Assembly: GCF_024679095.1 (NCBI RefSeq)
Contig: NW_026111624.1
Coordinates: forward strand, 62,001-126,000
From: Eriocheir sinensis
Taxonomy: Eukaryota; Arthropoda; Malacostraca; Decapoda; Varunidae
Direction: 5' to 3'
Length of the DNA: 64,000 nucleotides
Below the pieces are notes generated by a model. That model saw only the letters and a list, made by a program, of their open reading frames with translations, made no database searches and was not told the DNA's origin. Both the position numbers and the translations under genes were made by a program. Each line of letters starts with the position of its first letter. The stretch's first letter is position 1. This document shows, one piece after another, positions 36,331 to 52,026 of this stretch.

Positions 36331-37808
36331 ATTTACATTATTTTATGTATTTTGTATACATTTTCTTATACGTATTTAGTTCATTTTATGTGTATTTTGT
36401 ATATATATTTTATAGAAATCTACGTTATTTTATGAGTATTCGTATGTATATTTTGAAACAAATTTACATTGTTTTATATGTATTTTGCATATCTATTTCA
36501 ATACAAATTTACCTTATTGTATGTGCATTTTGTGTATTTATTTTAATACAAATTTAAATATTTTATGTGCATTTTGGTATATATATTTTCATAAAAAATG
36601 CGTTGTTTTATGGGTATTTTGCATCTTTATTTTCATACAATTTTACATTATTTTATTAATATTCTGTGTATTTATTTTGATACTATTTTACATTATTCTA
36701 TTTGTGTTTTGTATATATTTTTTTATACATATTTACATTATTTAATGTGTATTTTCTATATATATTTCATACAAATTTTCGTTATTTTAAGTGTATTTGT
36801 TTATATATTTTTATTCAAATTTACATTATTTTATGTATTTTGTATATGTATTTCAATAGAAATTTACCTAATTTCATGTGTATTTTGTATATATATTTTA
36901 TAAAAATTTAAATTATTTTTTGTGTATTTTTGTATAGAGTTTTATTCAAATTTACAATATTTTACGTGTATTTTGTATATCTATTTTCATACAAATACAC
37001 ATTCTTTTATTGATATTTTGTTTATTTATTTTGATGCGAATTTACATTATTTAATGTGTATTGTGTATATATATTTTTATACGTATTTACGTCATTTCAT
37101 GTGTATTTTGTATATATATTTCTATAGAAATATACGTTATTTTATGTGTATTCGTATATATATTTTGAAACAAATATACATTGTTTTATGTGCATTTTGC
37201 ATATTTTTTCAATACAAATTTACCTTATTGTACGTGCATTTTGTATATTAATTTTAATACAAATTTAGCTATTCTATGTGTATTTTTGTATATGTATTTT
37301 TATAAAAATATGCTTTATTTTATGGGTATTTTGCATCTTTATTTTCATACAAAATTACTTTATTTTATTGATATTCTGTGTATTTATTTTGATACGATTT
37401 TATATTATTCTATGTATATTTTGTATATCTATTTTATACCAATGTACGTTATTTTATGTGAATTTGTTTTCATTTCATACAAATTTACATTATTTTATGT
37501 GAATTTTGTACATGTATTTAAATACAAATTTAACTAATTATATGTGTATTTTGTATATCTATTTTCATACAAATTGAAATTAATTTTGTGTATTTTTGTA
37601 TATATTTTTATTCAAATTTTCGTAATTTTATGTGTATTTTGTATATTTATTTTCCTACAAATATACGTTCTTTTATCGGAATTTTATTCATTTATTTTGA
37701 TACGAATTTTCATTTTTTTAGGTGTATTTGATATATATATATTTTTATACTTATTTTCATAATTTTATATGTATTTTGAATATATATTTTCATAGAAATC
37801 TACTCTAT
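36331..37808 (+). repeat. Satellite block, + orientation
   Basis: Variant A tail followed by the complete reference variant B HOR. It ends at the recurrent ACTCTATATGTATATGTATA flip (37,802-37,822). Confidence 0.85.
36999..37664 (+). repeat. Reference higher-order repeat, variant B
   Basis: A second HOR version, 666 bp from ACATTCTTTT (36,999) to ACGTTCTTTT (37,665). It differs from variant A by TTAATTTTAATAC, by a monomer with ATGTATTTTTATAAAAATA ahead of TGCTTTATTTT, by GAATTTGTTTTCATTTCATAC-type and ACATGTATTTAAATAC monomers, and by TTTTCCTACAAATATACG. Other copies lie around 15,620-15,915 (+), 18,540-19,080 (-), 34,085-34,850 (+), 40,140-40,650 (-) and 55,550-56,090 (-). That A and B share the ACATTCTTTT start and the ATAGAAATCTACG step suggests they diverged from one ancestral 15-mer; this is inference. 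Confidence 0.75.
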
Positions 37809-40800
37809 ATGTATATGTATAGAAAATACACATGAAATAATCTAAATTCGTATCGAAATAAATGAACAAAATACCGATAAAATAATGTAATTTTGAATGA
37901 AAATATATATAGAAAATACACATAAAATAACGTAAATACAAATAAATATATACACATAAAATGATTTGAATTTGAATGAAAATAGATATAAAAATAAACT
38001 TAAAATAAGGCAAATTTATAATGAAATATAAATAGATTTGTTTCAAAATATATATACGAATACACATAAAATAACGTAGATTTCTATAGAAATATATATA
38101 CAAAATATACATGAAATGTTGTAAATGCGTATAAAAATACATTAAATAATGTAAATTCGTGTCAAAATAATTAATTAAAATATCAATAAAAGAATGTGTG
38201 TTTGTATGAAAATACATATGCAAAATACACATAAAATAACGTAAATTTTTATAAAACTATATATAAAAATACACAAACATAAGTTAAATTTGTATGAAAA
38301 TAAATATACAAAATACACATAAATTAGGTAAATTTGTAAAGAAATACATATACAAAATACACATAAAATAATGTAAATTTGAATGAAAATATATAAACAA
38401 ATACACTTAAATTAACATAAATTTGTATAAAATATATATAGAAAATACTCATTAAATAAACAAAATACCAATAAAAGAATGTGTATTTGGATAAATATAA
38501 ATATACAAAATACACATACAAAATAAACATAAAATAAGGTAGATTTGTAATAAAATATATGTACAAAATACACATACAATAATGTAAATTTATATAAAAA
38601 TATATATACAAATACACATAAAATACCATGAATTTGTATAAAAATTATATTCAAAATAAATATTAAATAATGTAAGAGCGTATAAAAATATATATACAAA
38701 GTACATATAAAATGAAAATTAAGATGCAAAATACCTATAAAATAACGCATTTTTTTTTAAATTATTGATACCAAAATACACATAAAATATTTGAACTTGT
38801 ATTAAAATAAATATACAAAATGCACATACAATAAGTTAAATTTGTATTGAAATAGATATGGAAAATACATATAAAATAATGTAAATTTGTTTCAAAATAT
38901 ATATACGAATACACATAAAATAACGTAGATTTCTATAAAAATACATATACAAATACACATAAAATTAAGTAAATACGTATAAAAAATGTATACAAAATAC
39001 ACATAAAATAATGTAAATTCGTATAAATGTAAATAAACAATATACCAATAAAAGAATGTGTATTTGTATAAATATAAATATACAAAATGCACATAAAATA
39101 ACGTAAATTTCTATAAAATATATACATAAAATAACGCAAATTTCTATAAAAATATGTACAAAATGAACATTAGATAAATTTCCATAAAATATATATACAA
39201 AACACACATTAGATAATGTAAATGAGTATAAAAATATGTATACAAAATACCAATGAAATAATCTAAATTCGTATCGAATTAAATTAAGAAATACCAATAA
39301 AATAATGGAATTTTTGATGAAAATATATATACAAAATACAAATAAAATAACCTAAATACAAATACAAATATACACATAAAATAATTTAAAATTGAATGAA
39401 ATAAATATACAAAATAAACATAAAATAAGGTAAATTTGTAATGAAATATATGAAAAAATACACATAAAATAATATAATTTTGTATGAAAATATATATACC
39501 AATACACATTAAATAACATGAATTTGTATAAAATTTGTATCAAAATATATACTTATACACACAATAAAATAACGTAATTTTTTATGAAAATGTATATACA
39601 AAATACACATAAAATAATTTAAATACGTAGAAAAATATATATACAAAAAACACATAAAATAGTGTAAATATGTATGAAAATATATAAACAAATACACATA
39701 AAATAATGTAAATTTGGATAAAAAAATATATACAAAATAACATTAAATAATGTAAATATATAAATAAAAAAATATATACAAAAAACACATAGAATAATGT
39801 TAAATCGTATCAAAATAAATAAAGAGAATATCAATAAAATAATGTAAATTTGTATGAAAATAAACATGCAAAATATCCATATAATAACGCATATTTGCAT
39901 AAAAATATATACAAACTTACATATAAAATAGTTAAATTTGTATTAAAATAAATATACAAAATGCACGTACAATAAAGTAAATTTGTATTGAAATAGATAT
40001 GCAAAATACACATTAATAATGTAAATTTGTATCAAAATATATATACGAATACTCATAAAATAGAGTAAATTTCTATGAAAATATACATACAAAATAGATA
40101 TACAAAATACACATATAACTAGTTAAATTTGTATTTAAATACATGTTCAAAAAACACATAAAATAATGTAGATTTGTATGAAATGAAAACAAATACATTT
40201 TATATAAAATATATATACAAAATACACATAGAATAATGTAAAATCATATCAAAATAAATACACAGAATATCAATAAGATAATGTAAATTTGTATGAAAAT
40301 AAAGATGCAAAATACCCATAAAATAAAGCATATTTTTATAAAAATACATATACAAAAATACACATAGATTAATCAAATTTGTATTAAAATTAATATACAA
40401 AATGCACATACAATAAGGTAAATTTGTATTAAAAAAATATGCAAAATACACATTAAACAATGTAAATTTGTTTCAAAATATATATACGAATACACATAAA
40501 ATAACGCAGATTTCTATAGAAATATATATACAAAATACACTTGAAATAATGTAAATACGTAGAAAAATATATATACAAAATACACATTAAATAATGTTAA
40601 TTCGTGTCAAAATAAATAAACAAAATATCATGAAAAGAATGTGTATTTGTATGAAAATAGATATACAAAATACACATAAAATAACCTAAATTTGTATAAA
40701 ACTATATACAAAAATACACAAAATAATTTAAACTTGTATGAAAATAAATATACAAAAACATATAAAATTAGGTAAATTTGTATTGAAATACATATACAAA

Positions 40801-41410
40801 ATACACATAAAATAATGTAAATTTGAATGAAAATATATAAATATATAGACTTAAAATATCGTAAATTTGTATCAAATATATATACAAAAAACACATTAAA
40901 TAATGTAAATATGTATAAAAAAATATATACAAAACACAAATAAAATAATGTGAAATCGTATCAAAATAAATACAGAAAATATTAATAAAATAATGTAAAT
41001 TTGTATGAAAATTAAGATGCAAAATACCCATAAAATAATGCATTTTTTATAAAAATATATATACGAAAAAACATAAAATATTTGATTTTGTATTAAAATA
41101 AATAGATATACAAAATACTCATATAATAAGCTAAATTTGAATTGAAATATATATACAAAATACATAAAATAATGTTAATTTGTATCAAAATACTTATACA
41201 AATACACATATAATAACGTAAATTTGTATAAAAATATATAAACAAAATACACATTAAATAATGTAAATACGTATAAAAAAAATGTACAAAATACACAAAT
41301 AATCATGTAATTCGTATCAAAATAAATAGACAAAATACCAATAAAATAATGTAAGTTTCTATGAGAAAACATATACAAAATACACATAAATAACGCAAAT
41401 ATCAATAAAA
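37809..41410 (-). repeat. Long satellite block, - orientation
   Basis: Starts like 204-600. Same-strand joins lie at ~38,455 (CTCATTAAATAAACAAAATA) and ~38,712 (ATATAAAATGAAAATTAAG). From ~38,760 it follows the order of 6,780-8,690, then a variant B segment (40,140-40,650), and reaches the same AT-only turn as at 8,690. Confidence 0.8.
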
Positions 41411-42966
41411 TATATATAATATAATATATTTTTATACATATATAAAATATTTAATGTATATTTTGTATATATATTTCATCCAAATTTACGTTATTTTATA
41501 TGTATTTGTTTATATATTTTCATACAAATTTACATTATTTTATGTGAGTTTTGTATATGTATTTCAATACAAATTTGCCTAACTTTATGTGTATTTTGCA
41601 TATCTATTTTCAAACAAATTTAAATTATTTTTGTGAATTTTTTTATATATTTTTATACAAATTTTAGTTATTCTATTTGTTTTTTGTATATATATTTTCC
41701 TTCAAATATACATTCTTTTATTGGAATTTTGTGTATTTAATTTTTTACGAATTTACATTATTTTATGTGTATTTTGTATATATATTTTTCTACGTATTTA
41801 AATTATTTTATGTGTATTTTATATATACATTTTCATAAAAATTTACGTTATTTTATTGTGTGTATTCGTATATATTTTGAAACAAATTTTATACAAATTC
41901 ATGTTATTTTATGTGTATTTGTATATATATTTTCATACAAATTTATATTATTTTATGTGTATTCATACATATATTTTATTACAAATTTACCTTATTTTAT
42001 GTTTATTTTGTATATTTATTTCATTTAATATAATCAAATTTAAATTTATTGTATATGCATTTTGTATATTAATTTTAATACAAATTTAATTATTCTATGT
42101 GTATTTTTCTATTTGTATTTTTATAAAAATATGCTTTATTTTATGGGTATTTTGCATCTTTATTTTCATACAAATGTACGTTATTTTATTGATATTCTGC
42201 TCATTCATTTTGATACGATTTGACATTATTCTATGTGTATTTTGTATATATTTTTCGAACAAATTTACGTTATTTTATGTGTATTTGTTTATATATTTTG
42301 ACACAAATTTACAATATTTTATGGGTATTTTGTATATATATTTCAAAGAAATTTACCTAGTTTTATGTGTATTTTGTATATCTATTTTCATTCAAACTCA
42401 AATTATTTTTATGTATTTTTGTATATATTTCAATACAAATTTTAGTTAGGTTATGTGTATTTTGTAAATCTATTTTCATTCAAATATATATTATTTTATT
42501 GGTATTTTGTTGATTTATATTGATACCATTTTACATTATTTTATATGTACTTTGTATATATGTTTTTATACGCATTTACATTATTTAATATTTATTTTGA
42601 GTATATAATTTTATACAAATTCATGGTATTTTATGTGTATTTGTATATATATTTTCATATAAATTTACATTATTTTATGTGTATTTTGTACATATATTTC
42701 ATTACAAATTTACCTTATTTTATGTTTATTTTGTATGTGTATTTTGTACATTTATATTTATACAAATACACATTCTTTTATTGGTATTTTGTTTATTTAT
42801 TTTGTTTCGAATTTACATTATTTTATGTGTATTTTGTTTACATTTTTTTATACGTATTTACTTAATTTTATGTGTATTTTGTATATATATTTTTATAGAA
42901 ATCCACGTTATTTTATGTGTATTCGTACATATATTTTGAAACAAATTTACATTGTTTTATATGTAC
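41411..42966 (+). repeat. Satellite block, + orientation, with direct empty site
   Basis: At 41,452-41,482 TTTAATGTATATTTTGTA passes directly into TATATATTTCATCCAAATTT with no (TA)n array or element. This is the pre-insertion state of 8,737-9,951. Further on it resembles 12,640-13,370. It flips at ~42,966 in TTTATATGTACAATAAGG. Confidence 0.8.
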
Positions 42967-45122
42967 AATAAGGTAAATTTGTATTGAAATAGATATGCAA
43001 AATACAAATAAAGCAATGTAAATTTGTTTCAAAATATGTATACGAATACACCTAAAATAACGTAGATTTCTATAAAAATATATATACAAAATACACATAA
43101 AATGAAGTAAATACGTATAAAAAATGTATACAAAATACACATAAAATAATGTAAATTCGTATCAAAATAAATAAACAAAATACCAATAAAAGAATGTGTA
43201 TTTGTATAAATATAAATATACAAAATACACATAAAATAACGTAAATTTATATAAAACTATATACAAAAATACACAGAAGTAATTAAATTTGTATGAAAAT
43301 ATATACAAAACACACAGAAAATAAGCTAAATTTGAATTGAAATATATATACAAAATACATGAAATAAAGTAAATTGGTATCAAAATATTTAAACAAATAC
43401 ACATATAATAACGTAAATTTGTATGAAAATATATAAACAAAATACACATTAAATAATGTAAATACGTATAAAAAAATGTGTACAAAATACACATATAATC
43501 ATGTAATTCGATTTAAAATAAATAAACAAAATACCAATAAAAGAATGTGTATTTGGATAAATATAAATATACAAAATACACATACAAAATAAACATAAAA
43601 TAAAGTAAATTTATAATGAAATATATGTACAAAATACACATAAAATAATGTAAATTTATATGAAAATATATATACAAATACACATAAAATACCATGAATT
43701 TGTATAAAATTATATATTCAAAATAAATATTAAATAATGTAAATGCGTATAAAAATATATATAAAAAGTACATATAAAATAATGTAAATTCGTATCAATA
43801 TAAATCAACAAAATACCAATAAAATAATATATATTTGAATGAAAATGGATTTACAAAATACACATAACATAACTAAAATTTGTATTGAAATATATACAAA
43901 AATACATAAAAATAATTTGAGTTTGTATGAAAATAGATATTCAAAATACACATAAAACTAGAAAAATTTCTTTTGAAATATATATACAAAATACCCATAA
44001 TATATTGTAAATTTGTGTCAAAATATATAAACAAATACACATAAAATAACGTAAATTTATGAAACATATTTACAAAATACACATAGAATAATGTCAGATC
44101 GTATCAAAATGAATGAGCAGAATATCAATAAAATAACGTAAATTTGTATGAAAATAAAGATGCAAAATACCCATAAAATAAAGCATATTTTTATAAAAAT
44201 ACATATACAAAAATACACATGGAATAATTAAATTTGTATTAAAATTAATATACAAAATGCATATACAATAAGGTAAATTTGTATTGAAAAAATATGCAAA
44301 ATATACATAAAAGTTTAAATTTGTTTAAAAATCTATATACGAATACACATAATATAACGTAGATTTCTATAGAAATATATATACAAAATACACATGAAAT
44401 GATGTAAATACGTATAAAAATATATATACAAAATACACATTAAATAATTTAAATTCTCGTCAAAATAAATAAACAAAATATCAATAAAAGAATGTGTATT
44501 TGTATGAAAATAGATATACAAAATACTCATAAAATAACCTAAGTTTGTATAAAACTATATACAAAAATACACAAAAATAATTTAAATTTGTATGAAAATA
44601 AATATACAAAATACACATAAAATTAGGTAAATTTGTATTGAAATACATATACAAAATACACATAAAATAATGGAAGTTTGAATGAAAATATATAAACATA
44701 TACACTTAAAATAACGTAAATTTGTATCAAATATATATACAAAATACTAATTAAATAATGTAAATATGTATAAAAAAATATATTCAAAACACAAATAGAA
44801 TAATGTAAAATCGTGTCAAAATAAATACACAGAATATTAATAAAATAATGTAAATTTGAATGAAAATAAAGATGCAAAATAGCCATAAAATAACGCATTT
44901 TTTTATAAATATATATATACCAAAATACACATAAAATATTAAAATTTGTATTAAAATAAATATAAAAAATGCACATACTGTAAGGTAAATTTATATTGAA
45001 ATAGATATGCAAAATACATATAAAACAATGTAAATTTGTTTCAAAATATATATACGAATACACATAAAATAACGTTGATTTCTATAAAAATATATACAAA
45101 ATACACATAAAATGAAGTATTT
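42967..45122 (-). repeat. Satellite block, - orientation
   Basis: Variant A then B in reverse, with a same-strand join at ~43,510 (ATTCGATTTAAAATAAATAA). It ends at ATGAAGTATTTGATTACATA. Confidence 0.8.
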
Positions 45123-45188
45123 GATTACATAATTTTATATGTATTTTGAATATATATTTTCATAGAAATTTACTCTATATGTATATGT
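45123..45188 (+). repeat. Short + satellite segment
   Basis: About 66 bp, one and a half monomers, ending at the third copy of the ACTCTATATGTATATGTATA flip (45,172-45,192). It looks like a remnant of the + arm preserved with the junction. Confidence 0.8.
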
Positions 45189-48100
45189 ATAGAAAATACA
45201 CATGAAATACTTTAAATTCGTATCGAAATAAATTAACAAAATACCGATAAAATACTGTAATTTTAAATGAAAATATATATAGAAAATACACATAAAATAA
45301 CTTAAATACAAATAAATATATACACATAAAATGATTTGAATTTGAATGAAAATAGATATAAAAATAAACCTAAAATAAGGCAAATTTATAATGAAATATA
45401 TATACAAAATACACATAAAATAATGTAGATTTGTTTCAAAATATATATACGAATACACATAAAATAACGTAGATTTCTATAGAAATATATATACAAAATA
45501 CACATGAAATGTTGTAAATACGTATAAAAATATATATACAAAATACACATTAAATAATGTAAATTCGTGTCAAAATAAATAATTAAAATATCAATAAAAG
45601 AATGTGTATTTGTATGAAAATACATATACAAAATACACATGAAATAACGTAAATTTGTATAAAACTATATATAAAAATACACAAACACAAGTTAAATTTG
45701 TATGAAAATAAATATACAAAATACACATAAAATTAGGTAAATTTGTAAAGAAATACATATACAAAATACACATAAAATAATGTAAATTTGAATGAAAATA
45801 TATAAACAAATACACTTAAATTAACATAAATTTGTATAAAATATATATAAAAAATACTCATTAAATAATGTAAATATGTATATAAAATATATATACAAAC
45901 CACAAATAGAATAATGTAAAATCGTATTAAAATAAATACACAGAATGTAAATAAAATAATGTAAATTTGTATGAAAATAAAGATGCAAAATACCCATAAA
46001 ATAACGCATTTTTTATAAATAAACAAAATACACATGAAAGGATGTAAATACGTATAAAAATATATATACAAAATACACATGAAAGGATGTAAATACGTAT
46101 AAAGATATATATACAAAATACACATTAAATAATGTAAAATCACGTCAAAATAAATAAACAAAATGTCAATAAAAGAATGTGTATTTGTATGAAAATAAAT
46201 ATACAAAATACACATAAGATAACATAAATTTGTATAAAACTATATACAAAAATACACAAAAATAATTTAAATTTGTATGAAAATAAATATACAAAATACA
46301 CATAAAATTAGGTAAATTTGTATTGAAATACATATACAAAATACACATAAAATACTGTAAATTTGAATGAAAATACATAAACAAATACACTTAAAATAAC
46401 GTAAATTTGTATAAAAAAATATATACAAAACACAAATAGAATAATGTAAAATCGTATCAAAATAAATACACAGAATATTAATAAAATAATGTAAATTTGT
46501 ATGAAAATTAAAGAAGCAAAATACCCATAAAATATATATACAAAAATACACAAAAAAAGTTATTTGTATTAAAATAAATATACAAAATTCACATACAATA
46601 AGGTAAATCTGTATTGAAATAGATATGCAAAATACATATAAAACAATGTAAATTTGTTTCAAAATATATATACGAACACACATAAAATAACGTAGATTTG
46701 TATAAAAATATATACAAAATACACGTAAAATGAAGTAAATACGTATAAAAAAATGTATACAAAATACATATAAAATAAAGTAAATTTGTATCAAAATAAA
46801 TAAACAAAATACCAATAAAAGAATGTGTATTTGTATAAATATAAATATACAAAATACACATAAAATAACGTAAATTTGTATAAAACTATATACAAAAATA
46901 CACAGAAGTAATTAAATTCGTTTGAAAATAGATATACAAAATACAGATAAAATAAGCTAAATTTGAATTGAAATGTATATACAAAATACATAAAATAATG
47001 TAAATTTGTATCAAAATATTTATAAAAATACATATAATAACGTAAATTTGTTTTAAAATATATAAACAAAATACACATTAAGTAATGTAAATACGTATAA
47101 AAAATATGTACAAAATACACATATAATCATATAATTCGTATCAAACTAAATAAACAAAATAGCAATAAAATAATGTAAATTTGTATGAGAAAACATATAC
47201 AAATACATATAAAATAACGCTAATTTCTATAAAAATATGTGTCCAAAAATGAACGTAAAATAAATTAACTTTAGATAAAAATATATATACAAAACACACA
47301 TTAAATAATGTAAATGCGTACATAAAATAACCTAAATTTGTATAAAACTATATACAAAATTACACAAAAATAATTTAAATTTGTATGAAAAGAAATATAC
47401 AAAATACACATAAAATTAGGTTAATTTATATTGAAATACATATACAAAATACATATAAAATAATGTAAATTTGAAAGAAAATATATAAACAAATACACAT
47501 ATAATAACGTAAATTTGTATGAAATATATATACAAAATACACATTAAATAATGTAAATATGTATAAAAAAATATATACAAAACACAAATAGAATAATGTA
47601 AAATCGTATCAAAATATATACACAGAATATTAATAAAATAATGTAAATTTGTATGAAAATTAAGATGCAAAATACCTATAAAATAACGCATTTTTTATAA
47701 AATTATTGATACCAAAATACACATAAAATATTTGAATTTGTATCAAAATAAATATACAAAATGCACATACAATAAGGTAAATTTGTATTGAAATAGATAT
47801 GCAAAATACATATAAAATAATGTAAAATTGTTTCAAAATATATATGCGAATACACATAAAATAACGTAGATTTCTATAAAAATACATATACAAAATACAC
47901 ATAAAATTAAGTAAATACGTATAAAAAAATGTATACAAAATACACATAAAATAATGTAAATTCGTATAAATATAAATAAACAATATAGCAATAAAAGAAT
48001 GTGTATTTGTATAAATATAAATATACAAAATGCACATAAAATAACGTTAATTTATATAAAACTATATACATAAAAAAACGCAAATTTATATAAAATATAT

Positions 48101-49798
48101 GTACAAAAATGAACATAAAATAAATTTCCATAAAAATATATATACAAAACACACATTAGATAATGTAAATGAGTATAAAAATATGTATACAAAATACCTA
48201 TGAAATAATCTAAATTCGTATCGAGTTAAATTAAGAAAATACCAATATAATAATGTAATTTTGGATGAAAATATATATACAAAATACACATAAAATAACT
48301 TAAATACAAATACAAATATACACATAAAATAATTTAAAATTGAATGAAATAAATATACAAAATAAACATAAAATAAGGTAAATTTGTAATGAAATATATG
48401 AAAAAATACACATAAAATAATATAAATTTGTATGAAAATATATATACAAATACACATTAAATAACATGAATTTGTATAAAATTTGTATCAAAATATATAC
48501 GAATACACACAATAAAATAACGTAATTTTTTTTGAAAATGTATACAAAATACACATAGAATAATGTTAAATCGTATGAAAATAAATAAAGAGAATATCAA
48601 TAAAATAATGTAAATTTGTATGAAAAAAAACTGCAAAATATCCATATAATAACGCATATTTGCATAAAAATATATATACCAAAATACATATAAAATAATT
48701 AAATTTGTATTAAAATAAATACACAAAATGCACGTACAATTAAGAAAATTTGTATTGGAATAGATATGCAAAATACACATCAATAATGTAAATTTGTATC
48801 AAAATATATATACGAATACTCATAAAATAGAGAAAATTTCTATGAAAATATACATACAAAATAGATATACAAAATACACATATAACTAGTTAAATTTGTA
48901 TTTAAATACATGTACAAAAAACACATAAAATAATGTAGATTTGTATGAAATGAAAACAAATACATTTTATATAAAATATATATACAAAATACACATAGAA
49001 TAATGTAAAATCATACCAAATAAATACACAGAATATCAATAAAATAATGTAAATTTGTATGAAAATAAAGATGCAAAATACCCATAAAATAAAGCATATT
49101 TTTATAAAAATACATACACAAAAATACACATAGATTAATCAAATTTGTATTAAAATTAATATACAAAATGCACATACAATAATGTAAATTTGTATTGAAA
49201 AAATATGCAAAATACACATAAAACAATGTAAATTTGTTTCAAAATATATATACGAATACACATAAAATAACGTAGATTTCTATAGAAATATATATACAAA
49301 ATACACTTGAAATAATGTAAATACGTATAAAAATATATATACAAAATACACATTAAATAATGTTAATTCGTGTCAAATAAATAAATAAAAATATCATGAA
49401 AAGAATGTGTACTTGTATGAAAATAGATATACAAAATACTTATAAAATAACCTAAATTTGTATAAAACTATACACAAAAATAAACAAAAATAATTTAAAC
49501 TTGTATGAAAATAAATATACAAAAAACATATAAAAATAGGTAAATTTGTATTGAGATACATATACAAAATACACATAAAATAATGTAAATTTGAATGAAA
49601 ATATATAAACATATAGACTTAAAATAACGTAAATTTGTATCAAATATATATACAAAAAACACTTTAAATAATGTAAATATGTATAAAAAAATATATACAA
49701 AACACAAATGAAATAATGTAAAATCTTATCAAAATAAATACAGAAAATATTAATAAAATAATGTAAATTTGTATGAAAATTAAGATTCAAAATACCCA
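45189..49798 (-). repeat. Longest satellite block, - orientation
   Basis: About 100 monomers. It contains the exact 45 bp monomer duplication near 46,031-46,120 and a join at ~46,018 (TTTTTTATAAATAAACAAAA). From ~46,600 to 48,530 it parallels 5,690-7,600, and from ~48,780 to 49,800 it parallels 40,020-41,040. Confidence 0.8.
46027..46120 (-). repeat. Fresh duplication of a single 45-bp monomer
   Basis: CACATGAAAGGATGTAAATA occurs at 46,031 and 46,076, exactly 45 bp apart, followed by CGTATAAAAATATATATAC in the first copy and one A-to-G change in the second. GAAAGGATG is not seen elsewhere, so the pair arose here and confirms the unit length. Confidence 0.9.
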
Positions 49799-49895
49799 TG
49801 TCATGTGTATTCGTATATATATTTTGAAACAAATTTACATTGTTTATATGTATTTTGCATATCTATTTTTGTGTATTCTGTATTTATTTTCGTTA
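49799..49895 (+). repeat. Short + satellite segment
   Basis: About two monomers, from GTCATGTGTATTCGTATA to the CGTTATACATAGAATAATG junction (49,892-49,909). It is the reverse complement of 15,908-16,015 in order and wording, and parallels 61,135-61,230. Confidence 0.8.
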
Positions 49896-51898
49896 TACAT
49901 AGAATAATGTAAAATCGTATCAAAATAAGTACACAGAATATCAATAAAATAGTTTAAATTTGTATGAAAACAAAGATGCAAAATACCCATAAGATAAAGC
50001 ATATTTTTTTTTAAAAATACATATACAAAAATACACATAGAATAATTAAATTTATATTAAAATTAATACACAAAATGCACACATACAATAAGGTAAATTT
50101 GTATTGAAAAAAAAAAGCAAAATACAAATAAAACATTGTAAATTTGTTTCAAAATATATATACGAATACACATAAAATAACGTAGATTTCTATAGAAATA
50201 TATATACAAAATACACATGAAATTATGTAAATACGTATAAAAATATATATATAAAATACAAATTAAGTAATGTAAATTCGTGTCAAAATAAATAAACAAA
50301 ATATCATGAAAAGAATGTGTATTTGTATGAAAATAAATAATAGATAATAAATTTGTATGAAATATATATGCAAGATATACATTAAATAATGTAAATATGT
50401 ATAAAAAAAATATATACAAAAAACAAATAGAATAATGTAAGATCGTATCAAAAAAAATTCACCGAATATTAATAAAATAATGTAAATTTGTATGAAAATA
50501 AAGATGCAAAATTCCCATCAAATAGCGCATTTCTAATAAAAATATATATACCAAAATACACATAAAATATTTAAATTTGTATTGAAATAAATGTACAAAA
50601 TGCACATACAATAAGGTAAACTTCTATTGAAACAGATATGCAAAAATACATATAAAACAAAGTAAATTTGTTTCAAAATATATATACGAATACATATAAA
50701 ATAACGTAGATCTCTATAAAAATTTATATACAAAATACACATAAAATTAGGTAAATACGTAAAAAAAAATGTAAACAAAATACACATAAAATAATATAAA
50801 TTCGAAACAAAATAAATAAACAAAATACCAATAAAAGAATGTGTATTTTTATAAATATAAATGTACAAAATACGCATACAAAATAAACATAAAATAAGGT
50901 AAATTTGTAATAAAATATAAACAAAATATACATAAAATTATGTAAATTTATATGAAAATATATATACAAATACACATAAAATACCATGAATTTGTATAAA
51001 ATTATATATTCAAAATAAATATTAAATAATGTAAATGCGTATAAAAATATATATAAAAAGTACATATAAAATAATGTAAATTCGTATCAATATAAATCAA
51101 CAAAATACCAATAAAATAATATATATTTGATTGAAAATAGATTTACAAAATACACATAACATAACTAAAATTTGTATTGAAATATATACAAAAATACAAA
51201 AAAATAATTTGAGTTTGTATGAAAATAGATATTCAAAATACACATAAAAATAGGTAAATTTCTTTTGAAATATATATACAAAATACCCATAAAATATTGT
51301 AAATTTGTGTCAGAATATATAAACAAATACACATAAAATAACGTAAATTTGTTTGAAAAATATATACAAAATACACATAGAATAATGTCAAATCGTATCA
51401 AAATGAATGAGCAGAATATCAATAAAATAACGTAAATTTGTATGAAAATAAAGATGCAAAATACTCATAAAATACAAAAAATACAAAAATACACATAGAA
51501 TAATTAAATTTGTATTAAAATTAATATACAAAATGTATATACAATAAGGTAAATTTGTATTGAAAAAATATGCAAAATACACATAAAAGTTTAAATTTGT
51601 TTAAAAATCGATATACGAATACACATAATATAACGTAGATTTCTATAGAAATATATATACAAAATACACATGAAATGATGTAAATACGTATAAAAATATA
51701 TATACAAAATACACATTAAATAATTTAAATTCTCGTCAAAATAAATAAACAAAATATCAATAAAAGAATGTGTATTTGTATGAAAATAGATATACAAAAT
51801 ACTCATAAAATAACCTAAGTTTGTATAAAACTATATACAAAAAAACACAAAAATAATTTAAATTTGTATGAAAATAAATATACAAAATACACATAAAA
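49896..51898 (-). repeat. Satellite block, - orientation
   Basis: Starts with the AAGTACACAG variant shared with 3,431. It contains a short stretch of shortened monomers at ~51,470 (AATACAAAAAATACAAAAAT). Confidence 0.8.
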
Positions 51899-52026
51899 TT
51901 ATTTTGTATATCTATTTTATACAAATGTACGTTATTTTATGTGAATTTGTTTTCATTTCATACAAATTTACATTATTTTATGTGTATTTTGTACATGTAT
52001 TTAAATATAAATTTAACTAGTTACAT
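51899..52026 (+). repeat. Short + satellite segment
   Basis: About three variant B monomers (GAATTTGTTTTCATTTCATA, ACATGTATTTAAATAT) inserted between - blocks. It ends AACTAGTTACATATTTTTAT. Confidence 0.8.
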
